Counted from the stretch's first letter, positions 23,602-33,129 are shown. The stretch is DNA of 64,000 bases from Microbacteriaceae bacterium MWH-Ta3 (GCA_003053925.1 QBKD01000001.1:806001-870000); one strand, 5' to 3'. Notes: generated by a model not told the origin, from the letters alone. Numbers and translations: made by a program.

Positions 23602-24912
23602 TTACGCTTCGACACGAGCCGCCGCACGAGCCGCAAGAGGGAGCACTCGTTCGAGTTCGCTCATGTCGTCATCGGTGAGAGCGGCGGACACGAACCACGC
23701 TTCGAATGCCGAGGGGGGAATGGAAATGCCGTTTTCCAATAGAGCATGAAAAAAGGCTGCGAAGGCTCGCGTGTCCTGAGCTTGCGCATCAGAGAAGTTC
23801 CGGACGGGTTTGTCGGTAAAGAAAAAAGAAAAGAGGTTGCCAGCCGCCTGGTGTCGATGGGGCACGCCCGCGGTGGAAAGTGCGTGGGTGACAAGTCCGC
23901 CGACTTCATCGGCCCGCCGATCGAGATGGGCGTACAGTTCGTCGGTGCACAACGCCAACGTTGCCAAGCCCGCTGTTGTTGCTACCGGGTTTCCGCTGAG
24001 CGTCCCCGCTTGATAGACGCTGCCGAGGGGTGCCAGGAGCTCCATCACATCCGCTCTGCCGCCGACCGCTGCGAGCGGCAGCCCTCCACCGATAACTTTG
24101 CCAAAGGTGAAAAGGTCGGGTTCGATCTCTTCTTCGCGGGCAAACTTTCCGTACCAACCGGCCGCTGAAATTCTAAAACCCGTCATCACCTCGTCAAAGA
24201 TCAGCAATGCGTGATGTTGTCGAGTGAGTTCATATACGTGCTTCACAAAACCGCTGTCGGGAGGGACTACACCCATATTTGCGGGCGCAGGCTCGGTGAT
24301 AACTGCCGCAATGGACGGGCCAAACTCGTGGAACACGTGCGTGACTGCGGCGAAATCATTAAATGGAATCACGACAGTGTCGGCGACAGAGCCATCCGTG
24401 ACACCAGGAGAATTGCGGAGTCCCAGCGTCGCGACTCCTGACCCTGCGCTAACCAACATGGAATCTGCATGACCGTGATAGCAGCCCGAAAACTTAACAA
24501 TTAACGATCGACCTGTTGCCGCCCGCGCGAGGCGCACAGCGGTCATCACGGCTTCCGTCCCCGACGAAACGAAGCGCACACGTTCGCAAGCAGGTACCCG
24601 CCGCGCTATCTCTTCTGCCAATTCGACTTCGTGGGGTCCCGGTGCGCCAAAAGAAAAAGACTTCCCCATTACCGCGTGAACCGCCTCAATGACATCGGGG
24701 TGCGCGTGGCCCGCAATCATGGGGCCCCACGACCCAATGAAATCGACATATGACCTTCCGTCTACATCGGTTACACGAGAACCTGATCCAGAAACCATAT
24801 AACGAGGAGTGCCACCCACGGAGGCAAATGCACGCACGGGAGAGCTCACTCCACCGGGGATGACTCTCAATGCCCGTTCGTGCCACGTGCGAGAGTTGGC
24901 GGTCTGGGTCAT
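23602..24912 (-). CDS. hemL: Glutamate-1-semialdehyde 2,1-aminomutase
   Basis: PLP enzyme that converts glutamate-1-semialdehyde to 5-aminolevulinate, the second step of the C5 pathway. At 436 residues it is full length. K272 in TFGKVIGGG binds PLP; the conserved [13 protein letters not shown] and FDEVMTGFR motifs are present. The ATG overlaps the hemB stop (ATGA), so translation is coupled. Fifth gene of the leftward hem operon. Confidence 0.97.
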   Translation of the reverse strand: MTQTANSRTWHERALRVIPGGVSSPVRAFASVGGTPRYMVSGSGSRVTDVDGRSYVDFIGSWGPMIAGHAHPDVIEAVHAVMGKSFSFGAPGPHEVELAEEIARRVPACERVRFVSSGTEAVMTAVRLARAATGRSLIVKFSGCYHGHADSMLVSAGSGVATLGLRNSPGVTDGSVADTVVIPFNDFAAVTHVFHEFGPSIAAVITEPAPANMGVVPPDSGFVKHVYELTRQHHALLIFDEVMTGFRISAAGWYGKFAREEEIEPDLFTFGKVIGGGLPLAAVGGRADVMELLAPLGSVYQAGTLSGNPVATTAGLATLALCTDELYAHLDRRADEVGGLVTHALSTAGVPHRHQAAGNLFSFFFTDKPVRNFSDAQAQDTRAFAAFFHALLENGISIPPSAFEAWFVSAALTDDDMSELERVLPLAARAAARVEA

Positions 24913-25898
24913 GGTTGAACCTTTCTTGTGACAGAGCGCGAATATTCGAGTGCCCAGTAGGTGCAGACGAGGTGAGCTCCTGCACGTCGTACGGAATGAA
25001 GAATCTCGGCGATTGCGCGGTCACGGTCGATAAGGCCGTGCGCGGCTGCCAACTCAACCATTGTCATTTCCCCCGACACCACATAGGCCGCAATGGGAAT
25101 GGTGGTGCTGTCCGCAGCTTCGCGCACAACGTCGAGGTAGCTGAGGGCGGGTTTGACCATGACGATGTCGGCGCCTTGTTCACAATCCAGTGCGATTTCA
25201 CGCATCGATTCACGCCGATTTCGGGGATCTTGCTGATAGGCCAAGCGGTCCCCGGTAAGCGTAGACTCAACCGCATCGCGGAATGGTCCGTAAAACGCGG
25301 AAGCGTATTTGGCTGCATAGGCAAGAATTCCGACGTTGGTGTAGCCCTGCTCATCTAAAGCTGACCGAATTGCTCCCACCTGGCCATCCATCATTCCGCT
25401 TGTCCCGACCATGTGGGCCCCCGCCTTGGCAAGTGCCACTGCCATAGCACAGTAGTGGTCAAGGGTTGCATCGTTGTCGACGATTCCCGAACCATCGACC
25501 ACACCACAATGACCATCTATGGTGAATTCATCAAGGCACAAATCTGCAATAATCACCAGCGAATCGCCCACATGGGTTCGTGCGGCGCTAACGGCCACAT
25601 TGAGAATCCCTTCGGGGTCACACGCCGCGGAGCCGACCGCATCGCGTTCCGAGGGGACACCGAAAAGCATGACGGATTTAACGCCCGCGTCCACGAGCTC
25701 GTCAAGTATAGACCGCATGCTGGCCACTGTGTGCTGAAAAACTCCCGGCATCGACGGTATCGGTGTAGGCGTCGAGGTGCCCTCTTTGACGAAGAGAGGC
25801 TGAATCAGATGACGTGGTTCCAGACTCGACTCCGCGACCAGTTCACGTATGGCCGGGGTTGCGCGCAATCTCCGCGGTCGCTGCACGATGGAATGCAT
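24909..25898 (-). CDS. hemB: Porphobilinogen synthase (5-aminolevulinate dehydratase)
   Basis: Condenses two 5-aminolevulinates to porphobilinogen. 329 residues, starting [17 protein letters not shown]. Active-site lysines lie in [14 protein letters not shown] and [10 protein letters not shown]. The metal site reads [11 protein letters not shown]: the middle cysteine of the usual Cys triad is aspartate, a state between zinc and magnesium types. VSGEMTM replaces the common VSGEYAM. ATG 25898 has a GAGAAAGG site upstream and is 4 nt after the hemD stop; the frame is open 14 codons farther but that overlaps hemD. Function is not in doubt; metal use is open. Confidence 0.96.
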   Translation of the reverse strand: MHSIVQRPRRLRATPAIRELVAESSLEPRHLIQPLFVKEGTSTPTPIPSMPGVFQHTVASMRSILDELVDAGVKSVMLFGVPSERDAVGSAACDPEGILNVAVSAARTHVGDSLVIIADLCLDEFTIDGHCGVVDGSGIVDNDATLDHYCAMAVALAKAGAHMVGTSGMMDGQVGAIRSALDEQGYTNVGILAYAAKYASAFYGPFRDAVESTLTGDRLAYQQDPRNRRESMREIALDCEQGADIVMVKPALSYLDVVREAADSTTIPIAAYVVSGEMTMVELAAAHGLIDRDRAIAEILHSVRRAGAHLVCTYWALEYSRSVTRKVQP

Positions 25899-25902
25899 GG
25901 GG

Positions 25903-26649
25903 TCAACCTTTCTCGAGTACTTCGGCAATAGTGCTCGCAACTGTTTCAGGCAATGGATTGGATGCGATCGCAGTCGCCACGAGACCTGCGACAGACATGT
26001 GTTTAGCCGTGGTGTGGCCTGCAGCGATTAACGCAACGTGCGGCGGCGGCGTACCCACAAAAGAGGCAAAAGCGTGTGCCGCACTCGGCGAGCGAAAGAG
26101 CACGGCGTCAATTGCCCCGCCGGCAATGGATGCCACCGAGGGAGGTTCATCGTTGACCGCTTGGGTGTCATAAAAAGTCTCTTCGACGACATGAATTCCG
26201 CGCACACGTAATTCGTTTGGGAGGGTCTTCATCGACCGCGTGCCCGTCGGAATAACCACCGTTGTCGGCGATGTTCCACGGAGTTGGGTGGCCAGGTCTG
26301 CCGAATCGAAGCGATCAGGCACAAGAACGTCCGTCACGCCAAAGGGTCTCATCGCCTGCGCAGTTGATGAACCTACGGCCGCGATTCGTACTCGCTCGAC
26401 GTCGCCAAGTGCTGCGGAGAGTCGAACGGCATCGACTTGCCTGGACCACATCTCGAATGCATTTACGGATGTCACCGCCAGCCAGGTCAACTCGTTATTT
26501 TCGAGAATCGTCAACAAGCGCTCCGCGCCCTGAGGGTTCGCCACCATGCTTATCGTGAGGTAAGGGTCGATGGTCGATGTCAGCCCGCGTTGGGCGAGTG
26601 CGGCGCGATCGTCCTCGTTCCGATTGGCCCGAATGAGCAACACGTTCAT
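25903..26649 (-). CDS. hemD: Uroporphyrinogen-III synthase
   Basis: Cyclises hydroxymethylbilane to uroporphyrinogen III with inversion of ring D. HemD sequences are weakly conserved; assignment rests on length (248 residues), start MNVLLIRANRNEDDRAA, the WLAVTSVNAFEMW segment (about 65-77), IAAVGSSTAQAMRPFG (about 96-111), and on its place between hemC and hemB. The ATG overlaps the hemC stop by 4 nt. The open frame upstream is the hemC shadow and was excluded. Confidence 0.88.
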   Translation of the reverse strand: MNVLLIRANRNEDDRAALAQRGLTSTIDPYLTISMVANPQGAERLLTILENNELTWLAVTSVNAFEMWSRQVDAVRLSAALGDVERVRIAAVGSSTAQAMRPFGVTDVLVPDRFDSADLATQLRGTSPTTVVIPTGTRSMKTLPNELRVRGIHVVEETFYDTQAVNDEPPSVASIAGGAIDAVLFRSPSAAHAFASFVGTPPPHVALIAAGHTTAKHMSVAGLVATAIASNPLPETVASTIAEVLEKG

Positions 26650-27572
26650 AGGAATGATGCCCTTTCTCGCAAAGGAGATTGGTTGAGCGAGTCGGCTACG
26701 TCGAGCCCGAGAAGGAATGCTGCTTTCTCGGGCTCGTCTGACAAGGCAGTTGCTCGTTCGATGCGGACATATTCCCCCGTGTGTTCGACCGCAAGTTCCG
26801 CACACAACACAATGTCCTGTCCGACAATTCGCGCGTGGCCGCCGATTGCGGTGGAGCAGCCCGCGCCGACTCCGATAAGTAAGGCCTGTTCTGCCACCGC
26901 CGTAACTCGCGCTTGGGAATCGTCGAGCACCTGCAGCAGCCGCGATACTGCCGTGTCCGATGCACGACATTCAATTGCCAGCGCCCCCTGACGCGGCGCG
27001 GGGAGAAAGGCGTCCACATCCAATGTCTCGCTGATCGCGTCCTCAAGTCCAACTCGGCGAAGGCCGGCCAGGGCAAGAATCGTCGCGTCATATTCGCCGT
27101 CATGCACCTTGCGAATGCGTGTGTCAATGTTGCCGCGGATCGGAGCGAGCTCGAGGTCTGGGCGAAGTCTGCGAATTCCCGCGGCACGCCGCGGTGAAGA
27201 TGTTCCCACGCGCGACCCCGGCGCAAGCGCATCGAGCGATTGCCCGCCTCGTGAAACGAGAACATCTCGTGCATCCTCGCGCGTCGGGACGCACGCCAGC
27301 ATGATGTCGGGATGAGGAGCAGCAGGTAGATCCTTCATCGAGTGCACGATGAAATCCACACGACCGGCGATTAACTCGTCGCGAAGAGCAGATACAAAGA
27401 TTCCTGGTGTTGTGTGCGCCGAGAGCGGAGCTGTCGAGCGATCGCCTTCGCTCACAATATGAACTTCCTCAATTCGGATTTCGGGATTCCGTGACATGAG
27501 CGCAGCGGTGAAGAGTCGCGTTTGAGTCAGTGCCAGCAGGCTCGCTCGTGTCCCGACGCATAGCTCAACCAT
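26646..27572 (-). CDS. hemC: Hydroxymethylbilane synthase (porphobilinogen deaminase)
   Basis: Polymerises four porphobilinogens to hydroxymethylbilane. 308 residues, with GTRASLLALTQT at the start, HSMKDLPA (about 80), the GTSSPRRAAGIRRLRPDL region, ILALAGLRR and the dipyrromethane-cofactor cysteine in GVGAGCSTAIGGHA. ATG 27572 overlaps the end of hemA by 8 nt. The open frame extends 24 codons upstream, inside hemA, and was rejected because the known protein family begins here. Confidence 0.96.
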   Translation of the reverse strand: MVELCVGTRASLLALTQTRLFTAALMSRNPEIRIEEVHIVSEGDRSTAPLSAHTTPGIFVSALRDELIAGRVDFIVHSMKDLPAAPHPDIMLACVPTREDARDVLVSRGGQSLDALAPGSRVGTSSPRRAAGIRRLRPDLELAPIRGNIDTRIRKVHDGEYDATILALAGLRRVGLEDAISETLDVDAFLPAPRQGALAIECRASDTAVSRLLQVLDDSQARVTAVAEQALLIGVGAGCSTAIGGHARIVGQDIVLCAELAVEHTGEYVRIERATALSDEPEKAAFLLGLDVADSLNQSPLRERASFL

Positions 27573-28818
27573 CGTGTTCGACCTCCAAATCGAATAACGC
27601 TGACAGTGCTCGCGCGTATTCACCCACGTTTCCGTGCTGAGCAAACTCTTTTGCCCTGTGAGTCGGGGTGTGTAACCACGAATTCGTAACCCGCATCAGC
27701 GATCGACGAACAGTTTCCGCCTCTGAGTCGCCGCGTCGCCGGCGAACGGCGTCGGTTTCGGATTCCACCGCATTTTCAATTTGCTGGCGGAGAGCAACGA
27801 TGAAGGGATCGATGCTTCGCGACCGCACGTGGGCTTCAAATTCGTCAACGGACGCTGTGACAATTCGGATGGCGCTCTCGATGCTTTCCGAATGTTGGGG
27901 AGAAATCTGCCGACGAATTGTCTCGAGGGTGATGACCGTACAGTGGGGCAGATTAGCAATAGTGGGGTCGATGTCGGTCGGCAGTGCGACGTCGATGAAC
28001 AACATCGGGGTGACCCGCTCGGACCGAATGAATGCCTGCACGACGTCGTCGGCGGTGATAGCAATACCGGGTATGCCACTTGCCCCAATGACGACGTCCG
28101 CGGTTTCCAGGACGGCGTGAACTGCGGTGGCTCCCACGCTCTCAATACCGTGAACCTCGGCAAAGCTTTCCGCCCTTCCGGAACGTGATATCACGCTGAT
28201 GCGGCCGATGGCTCGCCGCTTCAGCGCGGCCGTCACAATGCGGGCATAGGCGCCCGTTCCCACGACCACGGCATGAGCCGAGTCAAATGTTGTGCCCGTG
28301 GATTCTGCGATGCCCAGGGCCTCGGCAATAATCGATCGCCCCGATGTACCAAGACCGGTCGCGTGGGACACGCTCTTTGATACCCGAGCGGCAGCGCGAA
28401 AGAGATCGTAAAGACGCGGAGTGCAGGTGTTGCTGTGTTGCGCATAATCGAGGGCTCGAGTGACTTGGCCCGAAATCTCGTCTTCGCCAATCACCATGGA
28501 TTCGAGTCCAGAAGCAACAGAGAAGGCATGTCGCGTGACGTGCTGACCGGACATTATTCGAAATGTGCGTCGCACCTCTATTGCGTCTTCGCCAAGAGCA
28601 TCTGCCAGACGCGGAAGAGCTGCCTCGACGATAGTGTCAACGGATTTCCCGTCTAAATAAATTTCGAAGCGGTTACAGGTCGCAACGACGACACATCCGG
28701 CGATGAGCTCTGGTGCCTCGGCGAGGCGTGAGTACACCGCATTCGCCCGACCCTGAAAACGCTCGAGATAGGGGAGGGGCGTGTCGTGGAAGTCGGCAGC
28801 AAGGCACACAATCGTCAC
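27565..28818 (-). CDS. hemA: Glutamyl-tRNA reductase
   Basis: First and committed step of C5 tetrapyrrole synthesis: reduces glutamyl-tRNA(Glu) to glutamate-1-semialdehyde. 417 residues; catalytic cysteine C48 is in VVATCNRFEIYLD. The NADPH domain follows (VVVGTGAYARIVTAAL), then a helical dimer domain. The GTG at 28818 was chosen because TACGGT ends exactly 6 nt upstream (leaderless) and the family start aligns; the frame runs 21 codons further up. The start codon itself lies inside the inverted repeat at 28817-28829, so a repressor there would block initiation. Leads the hemACDBL-tetR operon. Confidence 0.95.
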   Translation of the reverse strand: MTIVCLAADFHDTPLPYLERFQGRANAVYSRLAEAPELIAGCVVVATCNRFEIYLDGKSVDTIVEAALPRLADALGEDAIEVRRTFRIMSGQHVTRHAFSVASGLESMVIGEDEISGQVTRALDYAQHSNTCTPRLYDLFRAAARVSKSVSHATGLGTSGRSIIAEALGIAESTGTTFDSAHAVVVGTGAYARIVTAALKRRAIGRISVISRSGRAESFAEVHGIESVGATAVHAVLETADVVIGASGIPGIAITADDVVQAFIRSERVTPMLFIDVALPTDIDPTIANLPHCTVITLETIRRQISPQHSESIESAIRIVTASVDEFEAHVRSRSIDPFIVALRQQIENAVESETDAVRRRRGDSEAETVRRSLMRVTNSWLHTPTHRAKEFAQHGNVGEYARALSALFDLEVEHDG

Positions 28819-28829
28819 GGTGTCACCGT
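28817..28829. promoter_or_regulatory. Inverted repeat over the hemA -10 and start codon
   Basis: ACGGTGTCACCGT is a perfect 6+1+6 inverted repeat. It covers the hemA GTG and most of its -10 hexamer TACGGT (28825-28830). It could bind a repressor, or be a coincidence of promoter and start signals. Confidence 0.4.
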
Positions 28830-28842
28830 AACAAGGGCATGT

Positions 28843-28857
28843 CTGACACAGTGTCAG
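28843..28857. promoter_or_regulatory. Candidate TetR-type operator between hemA and hemE
   Basis: CTGACACAGTGTCAG is a perfect 7+1+7 inverted repeat in the 73-nt divergent promoter region. It overlaps the expected -35 zone of hemA and lies upstream of hemE, so one bound dimer could control both arms of the heme cluster. The TGACA-N-TGTCA form is typical of TetR-family operators and a TetR gene ends the hemA operon. Confidence 0.55.
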
Positions 28858-28891
28858 CCATCCTTTTGCCCGCACCTTCACACTGTCGGGT

Positions 28892-29977
28892 GTGACTCTC
28901 GGACCTCACCATCCCCTCAACACCGGCGCGACATCGGAATCTCGACTCGTGGTTTCGTTACGCGGCAACCGAACAGTTCCATTGCCTGTCTGGTTTATGC
29001 GCCAGGCGGGGCGGTCACTGCCGGAATACCGCGCAGTGCGTGAGGGCATCTCGATGCTGGAAAGTTGTCTTACGCCACAAATTGTCCACGAAATTACGCT
29101 GCAGCCTGTGCGCCGACACGGTGTCGATGCGGCAATTTTCTTCTCGGACATTGTGATTCCGCTCAAACTGGCGGGAATTGGGGTAGACATCGTGGCGGGA
29201 GTCGGCCCCGTAATTGCGAATCCCATTCGCTCGAGCGCAGATCTGGAAAGACTCACACCTATCTCCTCAGCCTCGTTGACGCCAATTCGGCAGGCCGCGA
29301 AGAGCGTGGTTCAGGATCTGGGTCACATTCCTTTGATTGCGTTCGGCGGTGCGCCCTTCACGTTGGCGTCGTACCTCATCGAAGGTGGGCCTTCGCGCGA
29401 CCTTCCTGTTTCGCGCGCAATGATGCGTGAAAATCCCGAACTCTGGGAGACCATCCTCACGTGGTGTGCCGAAATCACGGCGAGCTTTATCGAGGCACAA
29501 GTAATTTCTGGTGCCAGCGCATTTCAAGTGTTCGACAGTTGGGCCGGGAAGTTAAGGCCGGATGAATATCGCCGATATGCCGCGCCTTACAGTCGCCATC
29601 TTCTCGATTCACTTAGCCATCTTGTAGACGCATCGGGCCAGCGCGTGCCACGCATTCATTTTGGTGTGGGCACATCTGGCATCCTGCGTGATATGGCTGA
29701 CGTAGGTGCTACTGCGCTCGGTGTAGATGCCGCGACGCATTTGGCTGATGTCGAAAAATTAGTAGGCCGACGACTGCCAATTCAGGGCAACATTGATCCA
29801 GGCATGTTGGACGCCCCGTGGAGTGAACTTTCGAAGCATATTGATGACGTTCTTGAATCCGGCCGAAACGCGCCCGGTCACGTTGTGAATTTGGGGCATG
29901 GCGTGCCGCCGACGACTGATCCTGAGGTTCTGACGCGCATCGTCACCTATGTCCACGAGGTAACCGCGTCATGGTGA
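28892..29977 (+). CDS. hemE: Uroporphyrinogen decarboxylase
   Basis: Decarboxylates the four acetate side chains of uroporphyrinogen III to give coproporphyrinogen III. 361 residues with the signature PVWFMRQAGRSLPEYR (about 32-47), FFSDIVIPLKLAGIGVD and GNIDPGML near the C-terminus. The only near start is GTG 28892; a CACACT hexamer 7 nt upstream could be a weak -10. First gene of the rightward hemE-hemY-hemQ-hemH operon; its end overlaps hemY by 7 nt. Confidence 0.96.
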   Translation: MTLGPHHPLNTGATSESRLVVSLRGNRTVPLPVWFMRQAGRSLPEYRAVREGISMLESCLTPQIVHEITLQPVRRHGVDAAIFFSDIVIPLKLAGIGVDIVAGVGPVIANPIRSSADLERLTPISSASLTPIRQAAKSVVQDLGHIPLIAFGGAPFTLASYLIEGGPSRDLPVSRAMMRENPELWETILTWCAEITASFIEAQVISGASAFQVFDSWAGKLRPDEYRRYAAPYSRHLLDSLSHLVDASGQRVPRIHFGVGTSGILRDMADVGATALGVDAATHLADVEKLVGRRLPIQGNIDPGMLDAPWSELSKHIDDVLESGRNAPGHVVNLGHGVPPTTDPEVLTRIVTYVHEVTASW

Positions 29978-31302
29978 CGCACATTGTTGTTGGTGCCGGG
30001 ATTGCGGGTCTGATGGCTGCGCGAGAAGCCGCTATTCGAAATGAACAGGTGATCGTGGTGGAGGCGACGCCCCAGCCCGGCGGGCTCGTTCACTCAGTTA
30101 CTCTTGCCGGAATAACAGTGGACGCAGGCGCGGAAGCGTTTTCGATCACCGATGATGCCGTGCTCGCTCTGTGCGCAGAGCTCAACCTCGATGACGTCGA
30201 GTTCGCTGCAGAATCGGGTTCATGTATTGTCTCGGGGCCTGACCGGTATGACATTCCCAAAGGTGTCTTTGGTATCCCAACGAGCATCGGCGAACTCCGC
30301 GCAGTGGCCGTGCTATCCGACGCAGAAATAGAGCATGCTCGTCAGCTGGATAGTGCGCCCTTGACGCACATTTCCGAAACGATTTCTGTGGCAAATCTGG
30401 TTCGCGCGCGACTTGGTGAACCGATTCTCGAAAAATTTGTGCGGCCGATTGTGGCGGGAGTGCACGGTGGCGCGGTCGAGGACATCGAGGTACGCGCACT
30501 TGTTCCTCGACTCCTCCCCGAGCTGCGCCGCACCGGGTCGCTCTGTTCTGCGGCACACAATGTTCGGGGATTGTCGGCCGCGCCGGGGGCCGCTGTTGCG
30601 ACAATTCGAGGCGGGCTGACGCGGCTTATCGACGCGTTGGTGGGAGATCTCAGTTGCCGAGGCGTGAAGGTACTGACCTCCATCGCCGTTGATGCTGTTA
30701 CAAAATCCAACGGGTACTGGCGTGTCGAGGCGGACGGGGTGACTCTGGGGTACGCGGATCGCGTCACTCTTGCGGTTCCCGCATATCGCGCCGCGGTTAT
30801 TGTTGCCGGATTCCCGGCGCTAGCTCGGGCGCTTGACACTATTAATTACAGTGACGCTACTGTGGGGATTGCCGTTGTCCACGCACCCCAACTTGACACA
30901 TTTCCCCTGAAATCGGGCGCTTTGGTGGTTGGCGACCCGCTGGTTAAGGCCACCACACACGTGACCGCTAAGTGGCCGTGGCGATCCGGAGAACTACCGC
31001 ACCCTGTGCACATCCTTCGATTCAGTTTTGATGGTGCCGCGTCGCGGTCAGAAGCTGCACAGCAGTTGATTGAGCGGGGCGTTCACTGCATGTACGGTCT
31101 TGATTCACATGCCATTCTCGATTCTCACATCGTGCGGTGGCCTCGCTCGCTAGTCGCCCCCGTGGCCAGTCATTCTGCGCGAATTAATCAGATTCGGGAT
31201 ATCGCTGAGAAGGCGGGCATTTTTCTCGTCGGCTCCTACATGAACGGTAACGGCGTGACGGGAATTGTTCGTTCTGCTCTAAATGAAAGGACTTCCGTAT
31301 GA
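29971..31302 (+). CDS. hemY: Coproporphyrinogen III oxidase (oxygen-dependent, HemY/CgoX type)
   Basis: FAD flavoenzyme that oxidises coproporphyrinogen III to coproporphyrin III in the Gram-positive coproporphyrin pathway. 443 residues; the dinucleotide motif VVGAGIAGLMAAREA opens the protein, then VVEATPQPGGLVHS. C-terminal FAD region holds FLVGSYMNGNGVTG. Classed with protoporphyrinogen oxidases, but the presence of hemQ next door points to coproporphyrinogen as substrate. ATG lies in the end of hemE and its stop overlaps hemQ (ATGA). Confidence 0.92.
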   Translation: MVTHIVVGAGIAGLMAAREAAIRNEQVIVVEATPQPGGLVHSVTLAGITVDAGAEAFSITDDAVLALCAELNLDDVEFAAESGSCIVSGPDRYDIPKGVFGIPTSIGELRAVAVLSDAEIEHARQLDSAPLTHISETISVANLVRARLGEPILEKFVRPIVAGVHGGAVEDIEVRALVPRLLPELRRTGSLCSAAHNVRGLSAAPGAAVATIRGGLTRLIDALVGDLSCRGVKVLTSIAVDAVTKSNGYWRVEADGVTLGYADRVTLAVPAYRAAVIVAGFPALARALDTINYSDATVGIAVVHAPQLDTFPLKSGALVVGDPLVKATTHVTAKWPWRSGELPHPVHILRFSFDGAASRSEAAQQLIERGVHCMYGLDSHAILDSHIVRWPRSLVAPVASHSARINQIRDIAEKAGIFLVGSYMNGNGVTGIVRSALNERTSV

Positions 31303-31985
31303 CCATGCAAGCGACCATTGATGTCATAAACGAGACCATTCGGTACACAAACTGGACCGTGTACCGCCGAATGGGGCGGACCTTCGGCAACTCAGTCGAA
31401 TCAGAAGTCGCCGATTGGGTTGAATCGTGTCGCCTTCGCGGAATAGAGGTTCGAGGAATTTACGACCTACGCGCATTTCGTGGTGACGCGGACATTATGG
31501 TGTGGACGCACGCGCCGAGTGCAGCGGACATCCAGCACGCTCTGCGGATGTTTGAACGGACGACGTTCGGGCGCGCGTTCACTCCACAGTGGTCGGGTAT
31601 GGGAATGCATCGGCCCGCGGAATTTAATCGCTCCCACGTGCCGGGTTTCATGTTGGGTGCAGAGCCCCGTGAGTGGTTGTGTATGTATCCATTCGTGCGA
31701 TCGTATGACTGGTACCTCCTTCCACAGGACGATCGATCGAGGATGCTTGTCGAGCACGGTGCCGCTGGGCACAAATATGCGGGGATTGTCTCGAGCACTG
31801 TCGCTGCTTTCGCTTTGGGCGACTACGAATGGCTGCTCGCTCTCGAGTCGTCTGAATTGCACGAAATTGTCGACATGATGCGGGAGTTGCGATACACCGA
31901 GGCCCGACGGCACGTTCGCGAGGAGGTTCCGTTTTTCACGGGACGACGAATCAACCTAGAAACGATGGGAGAACTATTCGCATGA
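31299..31985 (+). CDS. hemQ: Coproheme decarboxylase (HemQ/ChdC)
   Basis: Last step of the coproporphyrin-dependent pathway: decarboxylates two propionates of coproheme to make heme b, using peroxide. 228 residues of the chlorite-dismutase fold. The catalytic tyrosine of the family is Y130 in MYPFVRSYDWY and the proximal histidine is H158 in HGAAGHKYAGI. Overlaps hemY and hemH by 4 nt each, so all are coupled. Its presence defines the pathway and excludes the protoporphyrin route as the main one. Confidence 0.95.
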   Translation: MTMQATIDVINETIRYTNWTVYRRMGRTFGNSVESEVADWVESCRLRGIEVRGIYDLRAFRGDADIMVWTHAPSAADIQHALRMFERTTFGRAFTPQWSGMGMHRPAEFNRSHVPGFMLGAEPREWLCMYPFVRSYDWYLLPQDDRSRMLVEHGAAGHKYAGIVSSTVAAFALGDYEWLLALESSELHEIVDMMRELRYTEARRHVREEVPFFTGRRINLETMGELFA

Positions 31986-33076
31986 GCTATGACGCTATCC
32001 TCTTGACCTCATTTGGCGGGCCCGAAGGGCCCGATGACGTGATGCCCTATCTCGAGCGCGTTACGGCCGGGCGGGGAGTTCCCTACGATCGCCTTGTCGA
32101 GGTATCGCACCACTACATGGCTCTCGGTGGTGTCAGCCCCATTAATGAGCAAAACCGCCAATTGCTCAGCGCAATGCGCGAGCGTTTTCCCGAGCGCGGT
32201 ATCAATATTCCGATCTATTGGGGAAACCGAAACAGTGCGCCGTACTTTGCTGATGTGGTCAAGGAAATGTTTGACGCGGGGCACCGTCGGGTGCTCGCCT
32301 GGGTGACCAGTGCATATTCGTCGTATTCCGGTTGTCGTCAGTATCGCGAAAATCTGCACGAGGCTCTCGCGACACACAACCTCGTCGCCCAGATGACGAT
32401 TGACAAGGTGCGTCATTATTTTGATCACCCAGGATTTCTGACACCCGTCATCGAAGGCGTGTCCAGCGCTCTGCGCGAAACCCTAGATGCTGGACATGGC
32501 ACCGAAAACACTGTGGTGCTGTTCGCAACGCATTCCATTCCGAGCGCAATGGGCGAAACTAGTGGTCCGCCGCATCGTCGGACAGAATTTTCGATGCCCG
32601 GCGGAGCCTACGCAGCCCAGCACGAAGCGGCGGCTCAGGTCGTGATGAATGCAGTGTTGTCCGAGCACGGGTCTTCGACTGTGGATTGGCAATTGGTGTA
32701 CCAATCCCGAAGCGGCAGCCCGCATGTCCCGTGGCTCGAGCCTGACGTCAACGATGCGATCGCCGAGGCCGCGCGGCAGGGTAAATCCGCCGTAATTGTC
32801 GTTCCCATTGGTTTCGTGAGCGATCATGTCGAAGTTATTTGGGATCTGGATAATGAGGCGAAAGAAACCGCACAACAATTCGGAGTGATGTTCCGCCGTA
32901 CGCCCACTCCCGGTACACACCCTGCCTTTGTCGACGGAATTGCGAGCCTTGTACTCGAGCGTTTGTCAGCGGCGCCGAAGCAGGCGCTTACGAATTTAGG
33001 GCCGTGGCCGGGGCAATGTGCGGTGGGTTGCTGTCCGAACCTGCGCCGCGAACTACCTGTTATTTCCGAAGGCTAG
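31982..33076 (+). CDS. hemH: Coproporphyrin ferrochelatase (HemH/CpfC) with Fe-S cysteines
   Basis: Inserts ferrous iron into coproporphyrin III. 364 residues: TSFGGPEGPDDVMPYL at the start, TSAYSSYSGCRQY, and the catalytic histidine region FATHSIPSAMG. Cysteines C118, C346, C350 and C351 (the last three in CAVGCCPN) fit the [2Fe-2S] set of actinobacterial ferrochelatases. Last gene of the rightward hem operon; a strong terminator follows 24 nt after the stop. Confidence 0.95.
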   Translation: MSYDAILLTSFGGPEGPDDVMPYLERVTAGRGVPYDRLVEVSHHYMALGGVSPINEQNRQLLSAMRERFPERGINIPIYWGNRNSAPYFADVVKEMFDAGHRRVLAWVTSAYSSYSGCRQYRENLHEALATHNLVAQMTIDKVRHYFDHPGFLTPVIEGVSSALRETLDAGHGTENTVVLFATHSIPSAMGETSGPPHRRTEFSMPGGAYAAQHEAAAQVVMNAVLSEHGSSTVDWQLVYQSRSGSPHVPWLEPDVNDAIAEAARQGKSAVIVVPIGFVSDHVEVIWDLDNEAKETAQQFGVMFRRTPTPGTHPAFVDGIASLVLERLSAAPKQALTNLGPWPGQCAVGCCPNLRRELPVISEG

Positions 33077-33099
33077 ATCGTTCGCAGCGTTAAACAACA

Positions 33100-33125
33100 A
33101 AGCCCCCGAGTAATCGGGGGCTTTC
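33100..33125. terminator. Bidirectional terminator between hemH and tRNA-Phe
   Basis: AAAGCCCCCGA, loop, TCGGGGGCTTT forms an 11-bp stem around a 4-nt loop, with T runs on both strands. It can end the hemH mRNA rightward and the tRNA-Phe transcript leftward. Confidence 0.88.
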
Positions 33126-33129
33126 GCTG

